DNA of 64,000 nucleotides, from NCBI RefSeq assembly GCF_011189575.1, contig NZ_PUJW01000008.1, forward strand, positions 146,864 through 210,863, read 5' to 3'. Under the pieces are notes generated by a model, which worked only from the letters and a program-made list of their open reading frames with translations, did no database searches and was not told where the DNA came from. This document shows, piece after piece, positions 8,851 through 20,860 of the stretch; position 1 is the first letter of the stretch, and each line of letters begins with the position of its first letter. Both the position numbers and the translations under genes were made by a program. The DNA comes from Photorhabdus cinerea. Its GTDB lineage: Bacteria; Pseudomonadota; Gammaproteobacteria; Enterobacterales; Enterobacteriaceae.

Positions 8851-10095
8851 ATGAGTCATTCAGATCATAATCTGTCACGACGTCGCTTGTTGCAGGGAGC
8901 CGCAGCAATGTGGTTGCTTAGTGTCAGCCAGGTGGGTTACGCAGCGTCATCAAAAATTATTGCTGTACGTATTTGGCCTGCATCCAGTTATACCCGTGTA
9001 ACGCTTGAGTCTAATATTCCACTCAAATATCGCCAGTTTACGCTGACAAATCCAAACAGAATTGTTGTTGATCTTGAGGGTGTGCAGTTGAATCACACCT
9101 TAAAAGGGATGGGAGAACAGATTCAGTCTCGTGATCCTTATCTTAAATTGGTTAGGGCGGGACAATTTGATCCTAAAACTGTTCGTTTGGTGTTTGAGGT
9201 TAAACAATTGGTCAGCACGCACATGTTTACTTTGAAGCCAGTGGCAGAATTTAAGCATCGTCTGGTATTGGATATTTATCCGGCAGCGGGAGCGAATACT
9301 GATGATGATCCACTACTTGCTCTGCTTGAGGAGTACAATAAAGGTGATTTGGCTGAGGATTTACCAGCGAAAATACCAAAACCAGGCAAAGCAGGTAAGG
9401 ACAGGCCAATTGTTATCATGCTTGATCCTGGACATGGCGGGGAAGATCCCGGCGCTATTGGTAAATATAAAACCCGAGAAAAAGACGTTGTTCTACAAAT
9501 TGCCCGTCGATTGAAAAGTATTATCCAGCGTGAGCCGGGTATGAAAGTTTATATGACCCGCAATGAAGATGTGTTTATTCCGCTAAAAGTTCGGGTGGCA
9601 AAGGCGCGTAAGATGCGAGCTGATTTGTTCGTTTCTATTCACGCTGATGCTTTTACTAACCGAGCGGCACGTGGTTCTTCAGTTTTTGCACTTTCTACTA
9701 AAGGGGCGACCAGTAATACCGCGCGTTTTCTAGCCCAGACGCAAAATGAAGCCGACCAGATTGGTGGGGTAAGTAAAAGCGGTGATAGATATCTGGATCA
9801 TACAATGTTTGATTTATTACAGACCGCGACAATCAATGACAGCCTTAAATTTGGTAGAGAAGTACTCAAACGCATGGGCAAAGTGAATAAACTGCATAAA
9901 AACCGGGTGGATCAGGCTGGGTTCGCGGTACTCAAAGCACCGGATATCCCCTCCATTTTGGTAGAGACTGCGTTTATTAGTAACTTGGAAGAGGAGCGAA
10001 AACTGAAAACTGCGCGCTTCCAGCAGCAGGTAGCAGAGTCAATTTTTGCGGGTATCAAAGCTTATTTTAAGAATGGTGGCAATTTGGCAATCTGA
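8851..10095 (+). CDS. amiC: N-acetylmuramoyl-L-alanine amidase, Tat-exported
   Basis: This periplasmic zinc amidase cleaves the stem peptide from MurNAc and splits septal peptidoglycan during cell separation. The 414-residue protein starts with a twin-arginine signal (SRRRLLQ followed by a hydrophobic stretch ending near AASS). An AMIN domain at about 40-145 targets the septum. The Amidase_3 domain covers about 188-405. Visible zinc and catalytic residues are His195 (LDPGHGG), Glu210, His264 (SIHADAF) and Glu372 (VETAF). In this family activity depends on EnvC or NlpD, which are not in the window. The ATG at 8851 has only a weak upstream purine stretch. Confidence 0.95.
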   Translation: MSHSDHNLSRRRLLQGAAAMWLLSVSQVGYAASSKIIAVRIWPASSYTRVTLESNIPLKYRQFTLTNPNRIVVDLEGVQLNHTLKGMGEQIQSRDPYLKLVRAGQFDPKTVRLVFEVKQLVSTHMFTLKPVAEFKHRLVLDIYPAAGANTDDDPLLALLEEYNKGDLAEDLPAKIPKPGKAGKDRPIVIMLDPGHGGEDPGAIGKYKTREKDVVLQIARRLKSIIQREPGMKVYMTRNEDVFIPLKVRVAKARKMRADLFVSIHADAFTNRAARGSSVFALSTKGATSNTARFLAQTQNEADQIGGVSKSGDRYLDHTMFDLLQTATINDSLKFGREVLKRMGKVNKLHKNRVDQAGFAVLKAPDIPSILVETAFISNLEEERKLKTARFQQQVAESIFAGIKAYFKNGGNLAI

Positions 10096-10149
10096 AACTA
10101 CTCGGCGAGTTATTTTTGCTGCTAGAAAGGGAAAGGAGGCTGTCTTCAT

Positions 10150-10451
10150 TCAGTTTGTATTCCCTTCCCCTATTTTTGAGTGGGTAGTGATAGGTTGAAC
10201 TGCCAGGCGCAAGCCCATAACACGCAGAATTGCGCTTAGACTTCTAACTTCCAGGTTGCCCTTGGCTGACAAGGTGCGATAGAGCTGGTTCGGATTCAAC
10301 TCAGCTTCCTGGGCCACGTTACAAACTCCCCCGAAGGCTTTGGTCATCTGGCGAAGAGCAATCAGTAACAGTAACTCAGCTTGTTCGCCATCTTCAAGGA
10401 TGCCGTTTAGAAGTTGTTTTTGGAATTGGCATGTTGAAATGCATAGGGAAT
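10150..10451 (-). pseudogene. 5'-truncated HTH antitoxin-like gene (HI1420 family) abutting a tRNA
   Basis: The reading frame encodes LLNGILEDGEQAELLLLIAL followed by a helix-turn-helix segment with LNPNQLYRTLSAKGN. That pattern is typical of HigA-like antidote proteins of the HI1420 family. The open frame runs back into the CCA end of the adjacent tRNA and no ATG, GTG or TTG lies between the tRNA and the conserved part. About 15-20 N-terminal residues therefore appear to be lost, or a rare start such as ATT is used. No toxin gene is adjacent. It lies downstream of the tRNAs on the same strand, so read-through transcription is possible. Confidence 0.6.
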
Positions 10452-10528
<77 letters not shown>

Positions 10529-10558
10529 TCCGTTTGAGTATTCTGAGTTGCGAAAAAT

Positions 10559-10635
<77 letters not shown>

Positions 10636-10724
10636 TCCGTTAGAACCTTTCTGGTGTTTTCCTGCATCGATAACGCCTGCTGGAATAGGTTCTGATTCGC
10701 AAATATCGAACTATTTCATTGTAT

Positions 10725-10801
<77 letters not shown>

Positions 10802-10813
10802 TCCGATGCGGGC

Positions 10814-10841
10814 ACTATACTCAGGATGAGATCCGTTGCAA
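10814..10841 (-). promoter_or_regulatory. promoter of the tRNA-fMet operon
   Basis: On the minus strand TTGCAA (-35, 10836-10841) and TATAGT (-10, 10814-10819) are separated by 16 bp. The next bases, GCCCGC, form a GC-rich discriminator typical of stringently controlled stable-RNA promoters. The tRNA begins 12 bases after the -10. Confidence 0.75.
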
Positions 10842-11019
10842 GTTTTTTTATTAATTATTGTTTGTTTCGTTACGTTTTTGATTAGTTACTCCACATATTG
10901 GCGTGTTTTTGTTCGTTTGTGTCATTGTCTCGTTACGTTATTTTTTTATGGTAAGTTTCATTATTTTTGTTGGTTTGGTATTGTTTGCCGCTGAGCAATG
11001 TTGGTAAGAGAGAGCAACA

Positions 11020-12117
11020 ATGAGATTTTGGAATAAGCATCTTCTGTGTGGGGTCATGATTTCACTGCTGGTTGGATGTCATTCTCGCCCAACAGATCTG
11101 GGCCAACAATATAAAGATGGTCATATTACTGAGGATTTATGGCTCGTGAATCAACCCAATGCTCAGGGTAGGCCGGTTAATGCTAAAGACTTTTCAGAGC
11201 AGGTTGCGCTTATTAGTCAGTCTGCACCTCGTCTGTATAAGAATAATAGCTCAACTTTTGATGCGGTCCAGAACTGGATGTTAGCAGGTGGTGAAACCAG
11301 TAAATTGAATCTGTTTAATCTACATGCTTATCAGATGGAAGGTGTGGATAATTACGGTAATGTCCAGTTCACGGGTTACTATACGCCGATATTACAAGCT
11401 CGCCGTGTTAAACAAGGTGAATTTAAATATCCTCTGTACCGCATGCCGCCTAAAGGCAGATACCATTTGCCAAGTCGAGCTGAGATATATAATGGTGCCC
11501 TCAGTCCTAATCTGGTTATTGGTTACAGTCGTTCACTGATTGATAATTATCTTATGGAAGTGCAGGGCAGTGGTTATGTTGATTTTGGTGATGGTGGGCC
11601 ACTGACCTTTTTGGGTTATGCAGGTAAGAATGGGCAGGTTTACCGCAGTATTGGTAAGTTGCTGATTGAGCGCGGAGAAATTGCGCAGGAAGATATATCT
11701 ATACTGGCGATTCGTAGATGGATTGAATCTCATAGCGAGGCAGAAGTTCGTGAGCTGCTAGAGCAGAACCCTTCGTTTGTCTTCTTTAAACCTGAAGTTT
11801 ATGCCCCGGTGCGGGGAGCAAGTGCTGTTCCTCTGATTGCAAAAGCTTCTGTGGCTTCAGACAAAGCACTTATTCCACCAGGAACAACATTGTTGGCAGA
11901 GGTACCTTTGTTGGATGGGCAAGGTAAATTTACCGGTCAGTACCAGATGCGTTTGATGATTGCATTGGATGTCGGTGGTGCAATAAAAGGCCATCACTTC
12001 GATATCTATCATGGTATTGGTCGTGAGGCTGGTATGATGGCGGGGTTTTATAACCACTATGGTCGAGTTTGGGTGCTGAAAAAAGAGCAACCGGCTATGC
12101 TGATGGTAAATCAGTAA
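11020..12117 (+). CDS. mltA: membrane-bound lytic murein transglycosylase A
   Basis: This outer-membrane lipoprotein cleaves the MurNAc-GlcNAc bond with formation of 1,6-anhydro-MurNAc. The 365-residue protein has a lipobox LLVGC with Cys20, an MltA core domain and a C-terminal 3D/double-psi barrel. The catalytic acid is Asp328 in HFDIYHG, the same number as in the E. coli precursor. Its place between the initiator tRNAs and tcdA is conserved. The 218 bp upstream are T-rich with no clear regulatory motif. Confidence 0.95.
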   Translation: MRFWNKHLLCGVMISLLVGCHSRPTDLGQQYKDGHITEDLWLVNQPNAQGRPVNAKDFSEQVALISQSAPRLYKNNSSTFDAVQNWMLAGGETSKLNLFNLHAYQMEGVDNYGNVQFTGYYTPILQARRVKQGEFKYPLYRMPPKGRYHLPSRAEIYNGALSPNLVIGYSRSLIDNYLMEVQGSGYVDFGDGGPLTFLGYAGKNGQVYRSIGKLLIERGEIAQEDISILAIRRWIESHSEAEVRELLEQNPSFVFFKPEVYAPVRGASAVPLIAKASVASDKALIPPGTTLLAEVPLLDGQGKFTGQYQMRLMIALDVGGAIKGHHFDIYHGIGREAGMMAGFYNHYGRVWVLKKEQPAMLMVNQ

Positions 12118-12162
12118 TGCTTCTCCAGGAATTTTATAACAGGTTTTCAGGATTGATATTCA

Positions 12163-12978
12163 GTGATACAAACTTCTCTTTCTGATGCATATATGCAGCG
12201 CTTTGCGGGTACTGCCCGTTTATATGGTCAAAAAGCGCTTTCTTTGTTTTTTCATTCCCATATTTGTGTGGTGGGTATCGGTGGTGTGGGTTCTTGGGCA
12301 GCCGAAGCGCTGGCTCGTACTGGAATAGGCGCGATTACCCTGATTGATATGGATGATGTATGCATTACGAATACCAACCGCCAATTACACGCTTTAAAGC
12401 AGCATATTGGGCAACCAAAAACGGAAGTGATTGCAGAACGTATTCTGGCAATTAACCCTGAATGTAAAGTGACTTGTATTGATGATTTTCTCACACCAGA
12501 TAACGTTGAGGAAATCATGTCTGCCGGGTTCAGTTATGTGGTTGATGCTATTGATAGTGTCAGGCCGAAAGCAGCTTTGTTGGCTTATTGTCGTCGCCAT
12601 AAAATTCCGTTGGTAATAACAGGTGGTGCAGGCGGGCAACTTGATCCTACACAGATTCAGGTTGTTGATTTAGCGAAAACTATTCAGGACCCGTTAGCAG
12701 CTAAGTTGCGGGAACGACTGAAATCCGACTATCACATTGTGAAGAATGGTAAAGGCAAGTTGGGAATTGATTGTGTGTTTTCAACTGAGCAATTGGTTTA
12801 TCCGCAAGGTGATGGTTCTGTTTGTGCCGCGAAAAGTACGGCGGAAGGGACTAAACGCATGGATTGTGCTTCCGGTTTTGGTGCCGCGACGATGGTCACG
12901 GCGACATTCGGATTTGTTGCGGTTTCCCATGCATTGAAAAAGATGGTGGCTAAAGCTCAACGCCGGGGTGAACTTTAA
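12163..12978 (+). CDS. tcdA: tRNA threonylcarbamoyladenosine dehydratase
   Basis: The enzyme uses ATP to cyclise t6A37 of tRNAs to ct6A37. The 271-residue protein is an E1/ThiF-like protein with a dinucleotide-type loop GIGGVGSWAAEAL at about residue 36, the aspartate-rich LIDMDDV and NTNRQ. It starts at GTG 12163, which aligns with the E. coli N-terminus. It ends in a 4-bp convergent overlap with csdE. In E. coli TcdA acts with the CsdA-CsdE sulfur relay, and both partners follow here on the other strand. Confidence 0.95.
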   Translation: MIQTSLSDAYMQRFAGTARLYGQKALSLFFHSHICVVGIGGVGSWAAEALARTGIGAITLIDMDDVCITNTNRQLHALKQHIGQPKTEVIAERILAINPECKVTCIDDFLTPDNVEEIMSAGFSYVVDAIDSVRPKAALLAYCRRHKIPLVITGGAGGQLDPTQIQVVDLAKTIQDPLAAKLRERLKSDYHIVKNGKGKLGIDCVFSTEQLVYPQGDGSVCAAKSTAEGTKRMDCASGFGAATMVTATFGFVAVSHALKKMVAKAQRRGEL

Positions 12979-13436
12979 TCTTTGGTGTAGTGCTTTGCGG
13001 CGTTTTGCACGGTATGAATCAGCGATTTTACGCCGTTCAACCGTGAACCACTTAACTGTTGTTCTAGTCCAAGCTGGTGGAACAACGCCAGCAAGTTAGT
13101 TTCCGAAACTTGTTTCGGTGTTTTTCCTTCTACGGCGGTTAGGATTACGGCTAGCAGACCTTTTACAATGCGGCCTTCGCTGTCACCATAAAAGTGCAAA
13201 TAGCCATTTGGCAGTAATTGATATCCTAACCAAACTCGGTTTTCACAACCTGACATTTCGATATCCTGTTGTTTCAAGTTGTCAGGCAGTGCTGGTAGTT
13301 TCTTTGCCAGTAAGATTAACTGGCGATAGCGATCTTCCCATTGGCGGCATTGGTTAAAGGTTTCGATTAACTGTTGCTGGTTAATTTCTTGACCAAATGG
13401 GTGTGGTGCGGTTAAGCCTTCAATGGGTTGTGTCAT
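12975..13436 (-). CDS. csdE: sulfur acceptor protein CsdE
   Basis: This SufE-family protein (153 residues) accepts persulfide sulfur from the CsdA desulfurase and passes it on, in E. coli to the TcdA system. The acceptor cysteine is Cys64 in the motif MSGCENRVWLG. It starts 3 bp after the csdA stop codon, so the two form one operon. Confidence 0.93.
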   Translation of the reverse strand: MTQPIEGLTAPHPFGQEINQQQLIETFNQCRQWEDRYRQLILLAKKLPALPDNLKQQDIEMSGCENRVWLGYQLLPNGYLHFYGDSEGRIVKGLLAVILTAVEGKTPKQVSETNLLALFHQLGLEQQLSGSRLNGVKSLIHTVQNAAKHYTKD

Positions 13437-13439
13437 ATA

Positions 13440-14648
13440 TCATTCATCTTGTAGTAGAGAAAGGCCGAATTCTACCGCTTGGACTAAAGAATCGGCATCC
13501 TGCTGATTGTTGTAAGGCATAAAAGATGCCCGCAAACAGCCACTGATACCTAAAGCCTCGATCAATGGTTGAGCGCAGTGCTGACCAGAGCGTAAGGCAA
13601 TATTTTGTTCTGCCAAAATAGTCGCCAAATCACCGTGATGAATGCCAGCAAAATTAAAAGCCAGCAAGCTGGAACCGGCAATACGATAGCTGATAAACCC
13701 GGGTAAAGCGGAAAGTTGTTCTTCGGTGTAGTCAGCGAGAGTGACAGCATGGGTTTCAGCTTTGGTCATATCAAGATCTTTCAGCCATTCTAGTGTGGCT
13801 GAAAAGCCAATAACACCAGCAACATTTGGTGTACCCGCCTCAAATCTGAATGGTACAGCTTCCGGTGTAAAACCACTGAATGATGCCTGAGTAAGCATTT
13901 TACCGCCGCCTTGCCAAGGAGACATGGCTTCAAGTAGCTCACTTTTACCATAAAGTATGCCAACGCCATTTGGACCATAGAGCTTATGAGCTGAAAATGC
14001 GTAGAAATCGATATCTGTTTGCTGAACATCAACGGGATTGTGAACAACACCTTGTGCGCCATCAACCACGATTAGGCAACCATGTTGGTGCGCTATTTTT
14101 GTTATTGCAGTTAAATCAACTGCTCCGCCGGTCACGTTGGACATTTGGCTGATGGCTATCAATCGACTGTGTTGGTTCAGAAGTTCAGGTAAGGTATTTA
14201 TATCCGGCAATTTGCCGTTGCCTAAAGGCCATTTAATAACCTTAGCGCCTATTTGCTCTGCCAGCATTAACCAAGGGATCAAATTAGAATGGTGTTCCTG
14301 TTCACTAACTATAATTTCATCGCCAGGTTGGAGACGAGTACGGAAATAATTCTGAACAACCAGATTGAGGGATTCTGTTGTTCCTTTTGTCCAGATAATA
14401 TTCTCAGGTTGTGGGGCATTGATGAGTTCAGCAACCAGTTGCCGAGCATTTTCATAGCGAGATGTGGCTTCCAGTGCGGCGTGATGTTGGCTGCGATGCA
14501 CTGTAGCACTACTGCACTGATAATAATCCTGAGTTACTTTTATCATGGCTTGTGGTTTGAGTGCAGTTGCTGCGCTGTCTAAAAATACAGTCTGTTGTTG
14601 CAGGGCAGGAAATTGCCGACGGAATTGTTCTGGTTCGAACTTTTTCAT
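13440..14648 (-). CDS. csdA: cysteine desulfurase CsdA
   Basis: This PLP-dependent class V aminotransferase-fold enzyme takes sulfur from cysteine (or cysteine sulfinate) and loads it on CsdE. The 402-residue protein has the PLP lysine in SAHKLYGP and the active-site Cys358 in RSGQHCAQPL, the same position as in E. coli. It is the first gene of the csdA-csdE operon. The region upstream holds an ERIC element and the GcvB gene. Confidence 0.95.
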   Translation of the reverse strand: MKKFEPEQFRRQFPALQQQTVFLDSAATALKPQAMIKVTQDYYQCSSATVHRSQHHAALEATSRYENARQLVAELINAPQPENIIWTKGTTESLNLVVQNYFRTRLQPGDEIIVSEQEHHSNLIPWLMLAEQIGAKVIKWPLGNGKLPDINTLPELLNQHSRLIAISQMSNVTGGAVDLTAITKIAHQHGCLIVVDGAQGVVHNPVDVQQTDIDFYAFSAHKLYGPNGVGILYGKSELLEAMSPWQGGGKMLTQASFSGFTPEAVPFRFEAGTPNVAGVIGFSATLEWLKDLDMTKAETHAVTLADYTEEQLSALPGFISYRIAGSSLLAFNFAGIHHGDLATILAEQNIALRSGQHCAQPLIEALGISGCLRASFMPYNNQQDADSLVQAVEFGLSLLQDE

Positions 14649-14706
14649 AGTTGTTTTGAGTTGATTTCGTTGTTGTTTATCAGGCTATTCTGTTGGTGAT
14701 AGTAAT

Positions 14707-14833
14707 TATACCCGCTATCTTTCAAGTCGCCTCTTTGTTGGCTGCATTCACTCACCCCGGTCACATAGTTCGCTATGCTCCCGGGGATTCGCGCCCTTGC
14801 CGTCGCGATGCATCTTGAAATCCATAGGGTATA
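14707..14833. repeat. ERIC-type intergenic repeat (127 bp)
   Basis: The segment begins TATACCCG and ends GGGTATA, and is exactly 127 bp, the classical ERIC length. Internal landmarks fit the ERIC consensus as I recall it: CTTTCAAGT near one end and CTTGAAAT near the other, TTGTTGGCTGC, CTCACCCC and the central CCCGGGGATTCGC. It lies between csdA and the gcvB terminator and may be transcribed with neither. Confidence 0.85.
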
Positions 14834-14905
14834 GTCGTCTGTTTCTGGCTGAGAATGGATAGGTTGTTACATTGAGTAATAGTGCCATGTTCCAGTAGTT
14901 ATGCC

Positions 14906-15103
14906 AAAAAAAAGCACCGCAACGGCGGTGCATTAAAAAATCACTATGGACAGACAGGGTAAATGTACAGGAAGTGAAAAAAACAGTAGCTTAAGCTACA
15001 CAGTCTGGTTTTCCAGACAACTTGCAAACACAACATCACAACCACAAAGCCAAAAGTTCCATAGCGTTACTGCTAATTCACTTTTCGTTCCGGCTTGGGA
15101 AGT
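14906..15103 (-). ncRNA. gcvB: GcvB small RNA
   Basis: GcvB is an Hfq-dependent sRNA that represses many amino-acid and peptide transporter mRNAs. The predicted RNA of about 198 nt starts ACTTCCCAAGCCGGAACG and ends in the hairpin GCACCGCCGTTGCGGTGC with eight U residues. The G/U-rich R1 seed TGGTTGTGATGTTGTGTTTG lies at 15024-15043. The CACTTCCTGTACATTTACCC block near the 3' end matches E. coli GcvB. It is divergent from its activator gene gcvA, as in E. coli. Confidence 0.95.
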
Positions 15104-15109
15104 GGCGCC

Positions 15110-15138
15110 ACTATAGGGATTTACTGGAGTATCCTCAA
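15110..15138 (-). promoter_or_regulatory. gcvB promoter
   Basis: On the minus strand TTGAGG (15133-15138) and TATAGT (15110-15115) are 17 bp apart, and the predicted start at 15103 is 7 bases downstream of the -10. Two CTAAT motifs, the core of GcvA binding sites, lie upstream at 15171-15175 and 15203-15207 in the gcvA-gcvB control region. Confidence 0.75.
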
Positions 15139-15225
15139 TGGACAATTTATAATGGTTCGGATTACAAAAACTAATAAATAAATATAAAGAGTTACCGGTA
15201 TCACTAATATTGAATAAGGGCTCAC

Positions 15226-16146
15226 ATGTCCAAACGTTTACCACCACTTAATGCGTTGCGGGTTTTTGATGCTGCGGCGCGCCATTTGAGTTTTACTAAG
15301 GCAGCTGAAGAGTTATTTGTGACGCAGGCCGCAGTTAGCCACCAGATGAAAAGTTTGGAGGATTTTCTGGGGCTTAAGCTGTTTCGTCGTCGCAACCGAT
15401 CACTATTGTTGACTGAAGAGGGACAAAGTTATTATTTGGATATTAAAGAAATTTTCACGTCTATAAATGAAGCAACGCGTAAACTTCAAGCTCGAAGTGC
15501 GAAAGGGGCTTTGACTGTCAGTCTTTCACCCAGCTTTGCTATTCAGTGGTTGGTTCCAAGGTTGTCTGGCTTTAATTTAGCTTACCCGGGAATTGATGTC
15601 AGGATACAGGCGGTAGACAGAGAAGAAGATAAGCTCGCTGATGATGTTGATGTTGCTATATTTTATGGCCGTGGAAACTGGCCGGGGTTGCGAACAGATC
15701 GTCTTTATGCAGAATATTTGCTCCCTGTTTGTTCTCCTACGCTGCTAACAGGGGAGAATCCTCTGAAAACACCAGCAGATTTGGCGCGCCATACATTATT
15801 GCACGATTCTTCTCGCCGTGACTGGCAGGCTTATGTACGTCAACTTGATATGCAACAGCAGATAAATGTTCAGCAGGGACCTATATTTAGCCATAGCGCA
15901 ATGGTGATCCAGGCGGCGGTTCATGGGCAAGGGGTTGCATTGGCAAATAATGTCATGGCTCGGACTGAAATTGATGCCGGGCGTTTAGTTTGCCCATTTA
16001 ATGATGTGTTAGTGAGTAAGAATGCATTTTACCTTGTTTGTCATGATAGTCAGGCTGAGTTAGGGAAAATCGCAGCATTCCGGCAATGGGTTCTGGCACA
16101 GGCTGCTAGTGAGCAGGAGAAATTGGGTTTTATTACCAATGAATAA
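15226..16146 (+). CDS. gcvA: LysR-type regulator of glycine cleavage and gcvB
   Basis: The 306-residue LysR-family protein has an N-terminal winged HTH (about 6-65, with SFTKAAEELFVTQAAVSHQM) and a C-terminal effector domain (about 90-295). In E. coli GcvA activates gcvTHP and gcvB when glycine is plentiful and represses otherwise together with GcvR. AAGGG precedes the ATG at 15226. The divergent gcvB gene and the CTAAT motifs between them support the assignment. Confidence 0.93.
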   Translation: MSKRLPPLNALRVFDAAARHLSFTKAAEELFVTQAAVSHQMKSLEDFLGLKLFRRRNRSLLLTEEGQSYYLDIKEIFTSINEATRKLQARSAKGALTVSLSPSFAIQWLVPRLSGFNLAYPGIDVRIQAVDREEDKLADDVDVAIFYGRGNWPGLRTDRLYAEYLLPVCSPTLLTGENPLKTPADLARHTLLHDSSRRDWQAYVRQLDMQQQINVQQGPIFSHSAMVIQAAVHGQGVALANNVMARTEIDAGRLVCPFNDVLVSKNAFYLVCHDSQAELGKIAAFRQWVLAQAASEQEKLGFITNE

Positions 16147-16210
16147 GAAAAGGATAAGTCATTCTGGTTACAAGAGTTCTCAGACATAAATATGAAAAAG
16201 GGAGATAACA

Positions 16211-16606
16211 GTGAATAGTCGTTTAATGCTTATCTTTGCTGGTATTAGTGGTTTTTTCTATGTGGCGTTTGGTGCTATCGGGTCGCATTTATTATCTCCG
16301 ATTATGGAAAAATATCAGCTAGGCTGGATTGAACTTGGTCTGCAATATCAGGGTATTCACACTCTGGCAATGATGGCTATATCTGCCATGCTGATGCGTA
16401 AAGTTATTCTCTGGTTTTACTGGAGTGGTGTCTTTTTCGCGGTAGGCATTTTGTTGTTTAGTGGCAGTCTCTATTGTATGGCCTTATTGCAGGTTAAATT
16501 TTTCGCTTATATTACTCCAGTTGGAGGGGGCAGCTTTCTTATTGGCTGGATCTTAGTATTAATCGGCGCTTTGCGTCTAAGGAAATCGGCGCTTCGCCAT
16601 GAATAA
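16211..16606 (+). CDS. ygdD: DUF423 inner-membrane protein YgdD
   Basis: This is a 131-residue protein with four predicted membrane segments and the N-terminal [18 protein letters not shown] typical of DUF423. Its function is unknown. It starts at GTG 16211 after GGGAGA and overlaps rlmM by 8 bp, as in E. coli, so the two are translationally linked. Confidence 0.88.
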   Translation: MNSRLMLIFAGISGFFYVAFGAIGSHLLSPIMEKYQLGWIELGLQYQGIHTLAMMAISAMLMRKVILWFYWSGVFFAVGILLFSGSLYCMALLQVKFFAYITPVGGGSFLIGWILVLIGALRLRKSALRHE

Positions 16607-17699
16607 AATTGCCTTATATTGTCGTCCTGGTTTTGAAAAAGAGTGTGCGGCAGAAATCACCGATAAAGCGGGTCAAAAAGAGATTTACGGTTTTGCCCGG
16701 GTAAAAGACAACAGCGGTTATGTTCTGTTTGAGTGTTATCAGCATGAAGATGCAGATCGTCTTATTCGTGAGATACCCTTTCGGGAATTGATTTTTGCCC
16801 GCCAAATGCTGGTCGTGGGTGAATTATTACGAGATTTATCTCCTGAAGATCGGATAAGTCCGATTGTTGGTATGTTACATGGTGTCATTGAACGTGCGGG
16901 CGAACTACGGGTTGAAGTGCCTGATACTAATGAAAGTAAAGAGTTGTTGAAATTCTGCCGGAAATTTACTGTGCCGTTGCGTAATGCTATGCGTCAGGAA
17001 AAAATTTTGCAGATTAGGGAAAACACGAGCCGCCCCGTAATACATGTTTTCTTTATTGCGCCGGGTTGCTGTTATGTTGGTTATTCTTACAGTAATAACA
17101 ACTCGCCATTTTATATGGGTATTCCCCGATTGAAGTTCCCTTCAGATGCCCCAAGTCGTTCAACACTGAAGTTGGAAGAAGCTTTTCATGTTTTTATTCC
17201 TTATGATGAATGGGAAGAGCGGCTGGCTAGTGGTCTGTATGCTGTTGATTTAGGTGCATGTCCTGGTGGTTGGACCTACCAATTGGTGAAACGCAGCATG
17301 ATGGTTCATGCTGTGGATAATGGTCTGATGTCGCAAAGCCTGATGGATACCGGGCAGGTTCGGCATCACAAAATTGATGGTTTTAAGTTTGAACCTTCGG
17401 TAAAAAACATTTATTGGCTGGTGTGTGATATGGTGGAAAAGCCGGCAAAAGTGACGCAACTCATGGCAGATTGGTTGGTTAATGGTTGGTGTCGGGAGGC
17501 TATTTTTAATCTCAAACTGCCCATGAAAAAGCGTTATGAAGAAGTTGCGCATAATTTGCAGAAAATGAATCTGCAATTAAAAGAGAATGGTATCAATGCA
17601 CAAATTCAGGCAAAGCACCTTTATCATGACAGGGAAGAAATAACGGTTCATGTTCGCCGTATTTGGTCTGCTTATGCAACCAGTCGGGATAATGACTGA
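16599..17699 (+). CDS. rlmM: 23S rRNA C2498 2'-O-ribose methyltransferase
   Basis: The 366-residue enzyme methylates the ribose of C2498 in 23S rRNA with SAM. It has an N-terminal ferredoxin-like and THUMP-type region and a C-terminal Rossmann domain. The SAM loop is [13 protein letters not shown] at about residue 215, and the later NLKLPMKKR carries a catalytic lysine. Start ATG 16599 lies inside ygdD. A strong terminator follows. Confidence 0.95.
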   Translation: MNKIALYCRPGFEKECAAEITDKAGQKEIYGFARVKDNSGYVLFECYQHEDADRLIREIPFRELIFARQMLVVGELLRDLSPEDRISPIVGMLHGVIERAGELRVEVPDTNESKELLKFCRKFTVPLRNAMRQEKILQIRENTSRPVIHVFFIAPGCCYVGYSYSNNNSPFYMGIPRLKFPSDAPSRSTLKLEEAFHVFIPYDEWEERLASGLYAVDLGACPGGWTYQLVKRSMMVHAVDNGLMSQSLMDTGQVRHHKIDGFKFEPSVKNIYWLVCDMVEKPAKVTQLMADWLVNGWCREAIFNLKLPMKKRYEEVAHNLQKMNLQLKENGINAQIQAKHLYHDREEITVHVRRIWSAYATSRDND

Positions 17700-17755
17700 T
17701 TAACTGTTGTTCATCATTATTCTGGAATAAATTACTAAAATAAGACTTCATAAAG

Positions 17756-17783
17756 CGCCTCAGTGATATTCTGAGGCGTTTTT
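17756..17783 (+). terminator. terminator after rlmM
   Basis: CGCCTCAG and CTGAGGCG form a perfect 8-bp stem with a 7-base loop, followed by TTTTTATTTT. This is a classical Rho-independent terminator and marks the end of the gcvA-side genes. Confidence 0.9.
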
Positions 17784-20336
<2,553 letters not shown>

Positions 20337-20347
20337 CACAACAACAC

Positions 20348-20372
20348 AACCGCATCTGATTTGGATGCGGTT
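20348..20372 (+). terminator. intercistronic hairpin between prtA and inh
   Basis: AACCGCATC and GATGCGGTT form a perfect 9-bp stem around a 7-base loop, 11 bases after the prtA stop. It is followed by ATTCGTTT, a weak U-tract. It may act as a partial terminator or as a 3' stabiliser that keeps prtA mRNA more abundant than the downstream genes. Confidence 0.65.
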
Positions 20373-20389
20373 ATTCGTTTGGAGACGGC

Positions 20390-20776
20390 ATGGTTTTTGC
20401 AACTTGGTATCTGAAATTTGCATTCTTTGTTGCTCTTACATTCAGCATTATTGGAGGAAGTATGGCAAGTAGTCTTGATCTGCCACACGCTAGTGAATTG
20501 AAAGGCGTATGGCAACTGTCAGATAAACGTCACCAATGTGATGTGTCATTGACTGACCAACCATTACCGGAGGGGTCAATTTGGTCACTTAATGGTGATA
20601 ACACTTGTTTGGCAGATATGTTTGGTGAAGTGCCTGCCGGTTGGCGGCCTACGCCTGATGGCATCACAATTACAGATAATCAGGGTAGTGGTTTGGCTTT
20701 TTTTGCTCATGAGTCAGATGGCTGGTTTGCCCGGTTTGCTGATGGCCGGGAATTGATAATGAGACCGGGTAAGTAA
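20390..20776 (+). CDS. inh: periplasmic inhibitor of PrtA
   Basis: The 128-residue protein belongs to the I38 serralysin-inhibitor family. A signal peptide runs to about residue 26 (SMASS), then mature protein starts near SLDLPHASELKGVW. The family inserts its N-terminus into the protease active site and protects the producer's periplasm. The two mature cysteines (QCDV and NTCL) would form the conserved disulfide. GGAGA lies just before the ATG. The gene sits between protease and exporter as in Pseudomonas, Serratia and Dickeya loci. Confidence 0.92.
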   Translation: MVFATWYLKFAFFVALTFSIIGGSMASSLDLPHASELKGVWQLSDKRHQCDVSLTDQPLPEGSIWSLNGDNTCLADMFGEVPAGWRPTPDGITITDNQGSGLAFFAHESDGWFARFADGRELIMRPGK

Positions 20777-20860
20777 AGCGAATAGGGCAAGGAACGTTAA
20801 CATCAGATAGTCATATATTTATAAAAATAAGATATATCAGATAGTTATTAAGGAAATGCT

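Noticed and set aside
14700..15000. CRISPR array or prophage att site near the ERIC element
   Set aside because: There are no regularly spaced direct repeats; the palindrome is a single 127-bp ERIC-type unit.
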